Source: Capsulimonas sp039928515 (GTDB lineage: Bacteria > Armatimonadota > Armatimonadia > Armatimonadales > Capsulimonadaceae). From it: a DNA stretch of 20,258 nt. The DNA lies in NCBI RefSeq assembly GCF_039928515.1, contig NZ_JBDSSZ010000032.1; one strand, given 5' to 3'. A program made the translations under genes and the position numbers. How positions within the stretch are numbered: position 1 is the stretch's first letter; every line of letters begins with the position of its first letter. Under the pieces are notes generated by a model. The model saw only the letters and a program-made list of their open reading frames with translations, searched no databases and was not told the DNA's origin. Shown here piece by piece: positions 14,595-20,258 of this stretch.

Positions 14595-14851
14595 AGAGAC
14601 CTATTCCCCCGCCGAAGCAAGCTTCGGCCTCCCCTTTTCCCAGCAAGGCCCTTCGGGCGGGAAAAGGGGTGCTGATAATTACAATCCAGGCGAGTGTTCC
14701 GTGTTGTGAGAAGAGTTGAGATCAAACAAAAAGTCTTCGCCGGCCACGACAAAACTTGCCTGGGCTGAATGATGAACACCCATTTTCCCGGGCTTTAGCC
14801 CTTCACTGGGAAAAGGGGGAAACGCGCTAAAGCGCGGGGGAATAGGTCTCT
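14595..14851. mobile_element. Miniature inverted-repeat element between glyS and the AhbAB-like gene
   Basis: A 257-bp non-coding element with perfect 17-bp terminal inverted repeats, AGAGACCTATTCCCCCG (14595-14611), mirrored at 14835-14851. Next come subterminal hairpins of different sequence but the same position: CCGAAGC-AA-GCTTCGG at the left (14612-14627) and CGCGCT-AA-AGCGCG at the right (14823-14836). A second inverted-repeat block follows (CCCCTTTTCCCAG 14631-14643 with CTGGGAAAAGGGG 14806-14818). Each end also folds on itself through CCCCTTTTCCC and GGGAAAAGGGG, so a cruciform is possible. A core of about 110 bp with no obvious ORF or structure lies inside. It fills nearly the whole intergenic gap, 13 nt after glyS and 20 nt before the next start codon. 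It differs in sequence from the other two elements. Confidence 0.75.
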
Positions 14852-14859
14852 TCTTCGGG

Positions 14860-14865
14860 TACAAT
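14860..14865 (+). promoter_or_regulatory. -10 element placed for leaderless transcription of the AhbAB-like gene
   Basis: TACAAT ends 6 nt before the ATG at 14872, so a start site at the usual distance falls on or next to the A of the start codon. No Shine-Dalgarno sequence lies in the 20 nt between the miniature element and the ATG, and no good -35 box is found. The fit to the TANNNT-type leaderless promoters known in some other phyla is suggestive only. Confidence 0.4.
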
Positions 14866-14871
14866 AACCCC

Positions 14872-16020
14872 ATGAGTACACTGGCTCCCACCGTCGAAGA
14901 AGACGTCCCCGTCCGGATCGATGATCCGATCAATGCGGCGATCCTCGCCGTTTCCGAAGACTCCATTCAAGGCTTTCTCCCCGATCCTTTCGAACAAATC
15001 GCGCTGCAATCTGGTGTTGCCGTCGACACTGTGATCGAGCGGATTCGGGCGATGGTGAAGTCGGGAACGATCCGGCGCGTGCGCCAGACGCTGATGGCGA
15101 CTAACCTTGCCCCCGGCGCACTTGTGGCGTGGCAGCTTCCCGAAGAGAAGCTCAGCGCCGCCTTCGATTACCTTTTCCAGCAGGACCCTTTCTCCGGTCA
15201 CGTCGTCATTCGGACGACGGACGCCGCGACCCCCGGCTCCAATTATCGTCTCTGGACAACCCTCAAAGTGCCGCAAGGCTATTCGCTCAAGAAGCACTGC
15301 GAGTATCTTAAGGAACAGATCGGCGCCGACCATTATCGGATCATGCCCGCCAAGCGTCTTTTTGCGCTGGGTGTGGGGCATGTGCGCCGCAAAGGCATGG
15401 AGCCCGGCAGCAAGGCCGAGGCCCTGGCCGAAGTTCAGGACACGAATATTGTTGAACTGAGCGAGCTGGAGTGGCGCGTGCTGGCGTCGCTCAAGCGTGA
15501 GTTCGAGCCCAACGAAATTCGGCGCGACCTCTGGGCCTCGCGCGCCGAGGAAGCCGGCGTGGACCTGGACACCTTCTACAAAGTCGGCGCTGAGCTGAAC
15601 GCGCGCCGTGTGATTGGACGATTCTCCACGTTCCTGGAGCATGTCAAGCCCGTCGCCGGCAATCAGCGCGTCACGCGTTACAATGCGCTGTTCCACTGGG
15701 CCGTGCCCGAAGGTCGTGAGATCGAAGCGGGACGTGAGGTGGGGCGTTTCCACATCATGACCCACGCCTACTGGCGCGAGGGCGGCGCGGAGTTCAAGAA
15801 TGTCAACGTGATGGGCGTCGCGCACGGCACCGAGAAAGAAATGGTTCTGGCGCATAAGGCGGCGATCGATGCGCATTTGGAATCCGTCGGCATTCCTGTG
15901 AGCTACACCAATGTCTTCTGGGGCGGCCGCAGCGAAATCAAGCCGTCGGAAATCTCTCCCATCGTCTATCGCGAGTTTTTGAAATCCGTGGGCGTTGACG
16001 AAGAAAACATGCGCTCCTGA
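14872..16020 (+). CDS. Two-repeat AsnC/Lrp-like protein, siroheme decarboxylase (AhbA/AhbB)-like
   Basis: A 382-residue protein made of two halves, each an AsnC-type winged helix plus a ligand-type domain. Half 1 (about 15-175) has LPDPFEQIALQSGVAVDTVI, MVKSGTIRRVRQTLMATNL, SGHVVIR and SNYRLWTTLK. Half 2 (about 185-375) has LSELEWRVLASLKREFEPNE, VIGRFSTFLEH, VTRYNALFHWAVPEG, MTHAYWR and NVNVMGVAHGTEKEMVLAHK. These match the siroheme decarboxylase pattern (GiirRi, THNYLR…NLWFTL, THCYLR…MVHG), where subunits A and B are normally separate chains. The His of the THxYxR-type motif is present in both halves (SGHVVIR, MTHAYWR). It could make heme from siroheme or act as a regulator; no other ahb gene is in the window. 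There is no Shine-Dalgarno at the ATG. The fold family is confident, the enzymatic role is not. Confidence 0.7.
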   Translation: MSTLAPTVEEDVPVRIDDPINAAILAVSEDSIQGFLPDPFEQIALQSGVAVDTVIERIRAMVKSGTIRRVRQTLMATNLAPGALVAWQLPEEKLSAAFDYLFQQDPFSGHVVIRTTDAATPGSNYRLWTTLKVPQGYSLKKHCEYLKEQIGADHYRIMPAKRLFALGVGHVRRKGMEPGSKAEALAEVQDTNIVELSELEWRVLASLKREFEPNEIRRDLWASRAEEAGVDLDTFYKVGAELNARRVIGRFSTFLEHVKPVAGNQRVTRYNALFHWAVPEGREIEAGREVGRFHIMTHAYWREGGAEFKNVNVMGVAHGTEKEMVLAHKAAIDAHLESVGIPVSYTNVFWGGRSEIKPSEISPIVYREFLKSVGVDEENMRS

Positions 16021-16033
16021 TCCCCGATCGTCT

Positions 16034-17137
16034 ATGAGCAATACCAATTCCGCAGAAGAACTGCGCCCAAACCAATTCCGCGAACGGCAGGAGCGGCTGG
16101 AGGATGAGATCCTTTCGCCGCACGCCGTACGCTCCAGCCAGACGCAAGGGCGTCAAACCCCGGAGCCGCTGGACCCTGTCCGTACCGAGTTCCAGCGGGA
16201 CCGCGACCGTATTTTGCACTCCAAAGCCTTTCGGCGCCTCAAGCACAAAACACAAGTTTTCATCGATCCCAAAGAGGATCATCATCGCACTCGTCTTACG
16301 CACACGCTGGAGGTCTCGCAGATCGCGCGAACCCTGGCGCGCGCCCTGCGTCTCAACGAAGACCTGACCGAGGCAATCTCCCTCGCGCATGACCTGGGCC
16401 ATACACCGTTCGGCCACGGCGGCGAACAGGCGCTGGATGAAGTTCTGCGCGAGTACGATCCCAGCGGTGAGTTTCGGCATTACGACCAGAGCCTGCGCAT
16501 TGTGGACGTGCTGGAGCGGGCGGGGGCGGGACTGAACTTGACGTGGGAGGTGCGCGATGGTATCCTCGGCCACTCCAAGGGCAGTAAGGATCTGGGGATC
16601 GTCGAGGGAACTCAGCTGCCGTCGTCGCTCGAAGGCATGTGTGTACGGATCGCTGACCGGATCGCCTACATCAACCACGATATCGACGACAGTGTCCGCG
16701 CCGGGGTCTTGAAACTGGAAGACCTGCCGCAGGATGCGCTCGACGTGCTGGGCCGATCGCACTCCACGCGGATTGCGGCCATGGTGATGAACGTCCTGGA
16801 AAGCAGCGTCGGCTCTTCGGAAGTCAAGATGACCGGCGAGATCCTGGGCGCGACCAATCGGCTCAAGGACTATATGTATGCGAATGTTTACAATATGGAA
16901 GTCCGCGGACAGATCGAAATGGACAAGGCGCAGTCGATGGTCAAGGAGCTGTTCCGTCTTTATATGGGGCAGCCGCACCTGTTCTCGGAAGAGGAAGACC
17001 TGATCCGTTATGACTTCGACCGGCTGCCCACGGATGAGAAGCTGCGCGCTGTCACCGACTTTGTGGCGGGGATGACCGATCGCTACGCAGTCACGACGTT
17101 TCAGAAGCATTTCGTGCCCTCGGCGTGGGCCTACTGA
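16034..17137 (+). CDS. dgt: dGTP triphosphohydrolase-like HD-domain protein
   Basis: A 367-residue HD-superfamily hydrolase of the deoxyguanosinetriphosphate triphosphohydrolase type, which splits dNTPs into deoxynucleosides and tripolyphosphate. Metal and active-site residues are visible: His90 (RLTHTLEVSQIAR), His119-Asp120 in AHDLGHTPFGHGGE with His123 and His128, and Asp208 in IADRIAYINHDIDD. FRRLKHKTQVF (67-77) and the C-terminal RAVTDFVAGMTDRYA are also family-typical. The ATG at 16034 is preferred over an in-frame TTG at 15995 that would overlap the previous gene by 26 nt; neither has a clear Shine-Dalgarno. It follows the AhbAB-like gene by 13 nt and is probably co-transcribed with it. 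Substrate preference cannot be read from the sequence. Confidence 0.93.
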   Translation: MSNTNSAEELRPNQFRERQERLEDEILSPHAVRSSQTQGRQTPEPLDPVRTEFQRDRDRILHSKAFRRLKHKTQVFIDPKEDHHRTRLTHTLEVSQIARTLARALRLNEDLTEAISLAHDLGHTPFGHGGEQALDEVLREYDPSGEFRHYDQSLRIVDVLERAGAGLNLTWEVRDGILGHSKGSKDLGIVEGTQLPSSLEGMCVRIADRIAYINHDIDDSVRAGVLKLEDLPQDALDVLGRSHSTRIAAMVMNVLESSVGSSEVKMTGEILGATNRLKDYMYANVYNMEVRGQIEMDKAQSMVKELFRLYMGQPHLFSEEEDLIRYDFDRLPTDEKLRAVTDFVAGMTDRYAVTTFQKHFVPSAWAY

Positions 17138-17160
17138 CGGCTTGTCGCCCGCTTGTCACC

Positions 17161-17190
17161 TTGACATTTGAGCGATGACCCTTGTATACT
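17161..17190 (+). promoter_or_regulatory. Promoter of the murA-mreB-SLH operon
   Basis: TTGACA (17161-17166) and TATACT (17185-17190) are spaced by 18 nt, 23 bases after the dgt stop codon. Transcription would begin about 17197, leaving a leader of roughly 68 nt before the murA start codon. Confidence 0.85.
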
Positions 17191-17264
17191 GAAGGTTGAT
17201 ATTTGCCGAAAAATCGACGCGCGAAAAGCGGCGGTGAACGGTGTTTTTGTTGGAGGATTTGAGT

Positions 17265-18587
17265 TTGGCCAAGATCTATACCCTCGGCGGTAATCGCCTC
17301 GAAGGAGAGGTTCGCATCAGCGGAAGCAAGAACGCGGCGCTGGCGATCCTGGCCGCGACGCTGCTTCCCAGCAAAGGACAAACCGTCCTCACCAATGTCC
17401 CGCGCATCAGTGATGTGCTGACGATGATCGAGATGCTCAAGGTCCTTGGGGTCAAGGCGGAGTTCACTTCCGATTCCACCGTCATTCTTGACGCAACGAA
17501 TTTGACTTCCAGCAAGGCGCCGCATGAGTTGATTCAGAAGATGCGCGCGTCGTTCTCCGTTCTTGGGCCGCTGCTGGCCCGATTTGGAAACGCGAGCGTC
17601 GCGCTTCCTGGCGGCTGCGATATCGGCGCTCGCCCGGTGGATTACCATATCAAGGGTCTGGAGCGTCTGGGCGCCGTGACCACCGTAGAGTATGGTTTTG
17701 TGGAAGCGTCCGCGCCGAATGGCCTGCGCGGCGCCGACATCTATCTCGACTTCCCGAGTGTCGGAGCGACGACGCACATCATGACCGCCGCCGCCCTGGC
17801 TGAAGGGATCACCACGATCTCAAACGCGGCCGAAGAGCCGGACGTGGTTGCGACCGCGAACCTCATCAATCAGATGGGCGGGCGCGTGCGCGGCGCCGGC
17901 TCCAAAGAGATTACGATCGAAGGCGTCAAAGAGCTGCATGGCACCGAGTTCCGCGTCGACTCGGACCGGATCGAGGCGGGGACCTTCGCCGTCGCGGCCG
18001 CGATCACTCATGGTGATCTTTACCTGCGAGGCGCGATTGAAGAGCACACGCAGCCGGTCATGCGAAAGCTGGCCGAGGCGGGCGCCGAGATCCGGTTCGA
18101 CGATGACGGCGTTCGTGTCCGCGCCCTGCGCGCGCCGCTCCAGGCCGTGCATGTGAGCGCCAGTCCGCATCCAGGTTTTCCCACAGATATGCAGCCGCCG
18201 CTCGCGGCGCTTCTGACGCTGGCAAACGGCACTTCCAGCATTACCGAAACCGTGTACGAGCGACGATTCAAGTATATTTATGAACTCGCGCGCATGGGCG
18301 CGAACATCAAAGCTGAAGCGGGTGTGGCGATCATCGTGGGCGTCCCACGACTGACCGGCGCTCCGGTGGCTGGCTCGGACCTGCGCGCTACGGCGGCGCT
18401 GGTGCTGGCGGGGCTGGCGGCGGACGGCGAGTCCGAGGTCAGCGGGATCGATTACCTTGACCGGGGCTACGAAGCCTTCGTCGAAAAATTAAGCGCGGTC
18501 GGCGCGACCGTACGGCGCGAAGAAGACGATCGGGCGGAAGCGGCAGAGACGCAGCCTTCCGGAAAGGTGGCTGGGTGTTCCGCTTAA
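17265..18587 (+). CDS. murA: UDP-N-acetylglucosamine 1-carboxyvinyltransferase
   Basis: MurA transfers enolpyruvate from PEP to UDP-GlcNAc, the first committed step of peptidoglycan synthesis. It has 440 residues. Key features are the N-terminal GGNRLEGEVRISGSKNAALA with the catalytic-site Lys-Asn pair, LPGGCDIGARPVDYHIKGLE with the PEP-reactive Cys (residue 118 from this start, the equivalent of E. coli Cys115, so fosfomycin-sensitive type), and the late YLDRGYEAFVEKL. The TTG start at 17265 is chosen because GGAGG lies 8 nt upstream and the protein then begins MAKIYTLGG like other MurA proteins; a GTG at 17241 would add eight residues. The last about 20 residues (RREEDDRAEAAETQPSGK and on) are a non-conserved acidic tail whose coding DNA overlaps the mreB start by 13 nt. 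Confidence 0.96.
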   Translation: MAKIYTLGGNRLEGEVRISGSKNAALAILAATLLPSKGQTVLTNVPRISDVLTMIEMLKVLGVKAEFTSDSTVILDATNLTSSKAPHELIQKMRASFSVLGPLLARFGNASVALPGGCDIGARPVDYHIKGLERLGAVTTVEYGFVEASAPNGLRGADIYLDFPSVGATTHIMTAAALAEGITTISNAAEEPDVVATANLINQMGGRVRGAGSKEITIEGVKELHGTEFRVDSDRIEAGTFAVAAAITHGDLYLRGAIEEHTQPVMRKLAEAGAEIRFDDDGVRVRALRAPLQAVHVSASPHPGFPTDMQPPLAALLTLANGTSSITETVYERRFKYIYELARMGANIKAEAGVAIIVGVPRLTGAPVAGSDLRATAALVLAGLAADGESEVSGIDYLDRGYEAFVEKLSAVGATVRREEDDRAEAAETQPSGKVAGCSA

Positions 18588-19588
18588 GTCAGGATATCGG
18601 AATTGATTTGGGGACGACCAACGTTCTCGTCTATGTACGCGGCAAGGGCATTATTATGCGCGAACCGTCCGTGGTAGCGGTCTACCTTCCCACGGGCAAA
18701 ATCAAGGAAGTGGGGGAGAAGGCGCGCGACATGGTCGGCCGCACCCCCGAGAACATTGAGGCGCGCCGTCCCATGGTGGATGGCGTCATCGCCGATTACA
18801 CGACCACCCAGCAGCTTCTGGAATACATCGTGCACAAGGTTTGCGGCGCCAAGCGCGTCTTCAAGCCGCGCGTACTGATTGCGGTTCCAAGCGGCGTCAC
18901 GAGCGTCGAAGAGCGCGCCGTGAAGCAGGCGGCGGTGGCGGCCGGCGCGCGGGAAGCGTGGACGATCAAAGAAGCCAAAGCGGCGGCGATCGGCGCCGGT
19001 CTTCCCATCAAGGAGCCAGGCGGCAATATGGTCGTCGATATCGGCGGCGGCACGACCGACATCGCCGTGCTTTCGCTGGATGGCATCGTTCTTTCGCGCA
19101 GCATTCGTATCGGCGGCACGAAGCTGGATGAAGTGATTATCCGGCACATCCGCACGCAATACAACCTGGCGATCGGGGATCGCACCGCCGAGGAGATCAA
19201 AATCACGATCGGCAGCGCCATCGGCTTGGAGCAGGAAAGCGGCATGGAAGTGCGTGGGCGCGACTTAATCAGCGGTCTCCCTCAAACGATCCAGGTCAGC
19301 TCTCAGGAAATTCGCGAGTGTATGGTTGAGCCGATCAGCCAGATCGTCACCCGGGTTAAGAGCGTCCTTCTGAACACGCCGCCGGAGCTGGCGTCCGACA
19401 TCATCGAGCGGGGCATTATCCTCACGGGTGGCACCGCCATGCTGCGTGGACTTGACCGGCTAATTGCGGAGGCCACTCAGGTCCCCACGCGTGTCGCCAA
19501 CGATCCATTGTCGTGTGTCGCCATCGGCACTGGCAAATTCTTGGAGGAGAACCGAGATGTTCCGGAAGAATTCTCTTACGCGGCTTAG
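18575..19588 (+). CDS. mreB: Rod shape-determining actin-like protein MreB
   Basis: MreB is a bacterial actin that forms filaments on the inner membrane and guides lateral wall synthesis. It has 337 residues, a normal length. The ATPase signatures are all present: phosphate-1 DIGIDLGTTNVLVY (7-20), phosphate-2 VVDIGGGTTDIA (153-164) and the adenosine motif GIILTGGTAMLRGL near the C-terminus. The GTG start at 18575 lies inside the end of murA with a GGAAAGGTGG stretch just before it. It suggests a rod-shaped or elongating cell. No mreC or mreD follows; instead a small SLH-domain gene overlaps its 3' end, which is an unusual neighbour. Confidence 0.97.
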   Translation: MFRLSQDIGIDLGTTNVLVYVRGKGIIMREPSVVAVYLPTGKIKEVGEKARDMVGRTPENIEARRPMVDGVIADYTTTQQLLEYIVHKVCGAKRVFKPRVLIAVPSGVTSVEERAVKQAAVAAGAREAWTIKEAKAAAIGAGLPIKEPGGNMVVDIGGGTTDIAVLSLDGIVLSRSIRIGGTKLDEVIIRHIRTQYNLAIGDRTAEEIKITIGSAIGLEQESGMEVRGRDLISGLPQTIQVSSQEIRECMVEPISQIVTRVKSVLLNTPPELASDIIERGIILTGGTAMLRGLDRLIAEATQVPTRVANDPLSCVAIGTGKFLEENRDVPEEFSYAA

Positions 19589-20039
19589 CGCCGCGCTGCT
19601 GGGCGCCGCCGCCCTCGCCGCTGGGACTGCATTCGCCGCGCCCAAAGACGTTCCTCATAACCATTGGGCGGAGAATTCCGTCAACAGCGTGACGGCCAAG
19701 AAGATCCTGACGCCAAACGCCAAGGGTGATTTCGATGGGAACAAGCCAGTGACCCGCTACGAACTAGCGGTGGCGCTGGATCGGTTCGTCAAGTACATCG
19801 AAGCTGGCCGCAAGCCGCTGCATCCGACAAGCCGCACCGGTAAGCTCACCTTGCCATCCAACGCGAGCGCCGAGCAGAAGGTGGCGTTGGCGCATCTTGC
19901 TTTCGCGAACTTCATTCCCGTGAACTCGCCGCTGCTCAAAAATGGAGATAAGGTCGCGACCGCGAAAGAGCTCAAAGATTCTCTATCCGCCGTCGTGATT
20001 CGCTTGTCCGACCGCGCGGAGGCGCCTCGGAAAAATTAA
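19557..20039 (+). CDS. Small exported single-SLH-domain protein
   Basis: A 160-residue secreted protein. A typical signal peptide (MFRKNSLTRLSAALLGAAAL ending AAGTAFA, cleavage about 27/28) is followed by one S-layer homology domain (DVPHNHWAENSVNSVTAKKI to KPVTRYELAVALDRFVKYIE, about 30-82) that would bind cell-wall polymer. The remaining about 75 residues include LAHLAFANFIPVNSPLL and a repeat-like KVATAKELKDSLSAVVIRL, which may be a second, degenerate SLH unit. The ATG at 19557 has GGAGGAG 7 nt upstream and lies 32 nt inside mreB in another frame. It is the last gene of the murA-mreB operon; a strong terminator follows. It has no catalytic motif, so it is likely structural, anchoring the outer layers to the wall. 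Confidence 0.85.
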   Translation: MFRKNSLTRLSAALLGAAALAAGTAFAAPKDVPHNHWAENSVNSVTAKKILTPNAKGDFDGNKPVTRYELAVALDRFVKYIEAGRKPLHPTSRTGKLTLPSNASAEQKVALAHLAFANFIPVNSPLLKNGDKVATAKELKDSLSAVVIRLSDRAEAPRKN

Positions 20040-20056
20040 GCGTCCCAAGACGCCAT

Positions 20057-20090
20057 AAAAAGCCGGCTCCCGTATGGGAGCCGGCTTTTT
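20057..20090. terminator. Intrinsic terminator after the murA-mreB-SLH operon
   Basis: AGCCGGCTCCC (20061-20071) and GGGAGCCGGCT (20076-20086) form a perfect 11-bp stem with a GTAT loop, followed by a T-run (20086-20090). AAAA lies on the other side, so it can also work for transcription entering from the right. It begins 18 bases after the SLH gene stop. Confidence 0.93.
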
Positions 20091-20107
20091 ATGTGCTGCG
20101 TGTAAGA

Positions 20108-20258
20108 GGCTGGCGGTTGAAACCGCGCCTGCAAGAGCGCAGAAGTCCCCCTTCGGGGACTACATATTCCGATACGATACCGACTACAATATGCGCTTGA
20201 TACATCAATCACGTGATTGATGATGTAACCCACGCAGGTGGGTTTCCGCGCTCTTGCA
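20108..20258. mobile_element. Miniature inverted-repeat element, cut by the window's right edge
   Basis: The left end carries GGCGGTTGAAACCGCGCCT (20112-20130), identical to 12248-12266 in the glyQ-glyS element, including the GCGGT-TGAA-ACCGC hairpin. Next comes TGCAAGAGCGC (20130-20140), mirrored by GCGCTCTTGCA as the last 11 bases of the window. Subterminal hairpins GTCCCC-CTTC-GGGGAC (20145-20160) and AACCCAC-GCAG-GTGGGTT (20227-20244) occupy equivalent positions at the two sides. The core has a perfect 20-bp palindrome (20203-20222). The right-hand end hairpin should lie just outside the window. No ORF of note is inside. Confidence 0.7.

Noticed and set aside
12966..17110. Long minus-strand open frames opposite glyS, the AhbAB-like gene and dgt (390-471 codons)
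   Set aside because: They are mirror frames of GC-rich coding DNA, lack recognisable domains or ribosome-binding sites, and the plus-strand proteins are well-known families.
12244..20258. Repeats as a CRISPR array or integron attC sites
   Set aside because: The repeats are isolated, paired as inverted ends, and not regularly spaced; no cas genes or integrase are present.

Overview
The window is bacterial chromosome, most likely from an Armatimonadota (Capsulimonas/Fimbriimonas-like) organism. This is inferred from gene content, not from a marker-gene match. The main clues are pseudopilins with the 'LFPVFAK…CTSNLKQ…QDND' N-terminus and an H-X9-DG tail, which are typical of Armatimonadota and Planctomycetes. 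A SigH-type sigma factor of the Bacillus kind, a single-SLH-domain exported protein and separate glyQ and glyS genes also fit.

The left half (1-9433) is all on the minus strand. It starts with a 3'-truncated thiC preceded by a full regulatory leader: a TTGACA-N17-CATAAT promoter, a TPP riboswitch aptamer, and a perfect 13-bp intrinsic terminator whose 5' arm repeats the aptamer's P1 sequence. Upstream of it lies a tightly packed minus-strand cluster, read from about 9013 down to 1280. It holds four tandem paralogous membrane-anchored proteins of about 460 residues (the first frameshifted), a DUF2809 membrane protein and two pseudopilins. Most junctions are 4-bp ATGA overlaps. The four paralogs share a C-terminal block that resembles the end of the type II secretion pseudopilin GspG, and they sit with real pseudopilins. 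This cluster is the best candidate for an undescribed system. Its upstream neighbour is rnpB (RNase P RNA), on the same strand and with no evident terminator between them.

The right half (9546-20039) is all on the plus strand and holds housekeeping genes: a CvpA-family membrane protein, a DUF4342 protein with a near-consensus promoter, sigH, glyQ, glyS, a two-repeat siroheme-decarboxylase (AhbA/AhbB)-like protein, a dGTPase-like HD hydrolase, murA, mreB and a small exported SLH protein. murA, mreB and the SLH gene overlap each other and probably form one cell-envelope operon with its own promoter and a strong terminator at 20057-20090.

Three miniature palindromic elements without coding capacity lie between genes on the right side: between glyQ and glyS, between glyS and the AhbAB-like gene, and at the right edge, where the last is cut by the window end. 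They have terminal inverted repeats and nested hairpins. Two belong to one family and keep a TGAA-loop end hairpin through compensatory base changes. No CRISPR array, tRNA, rRNA gene or intact transposase was seen. No gene-free stretch exceeds about 300 bases once rnpB is counted; the largest gaps hold the thiC leader and the miniature elements.
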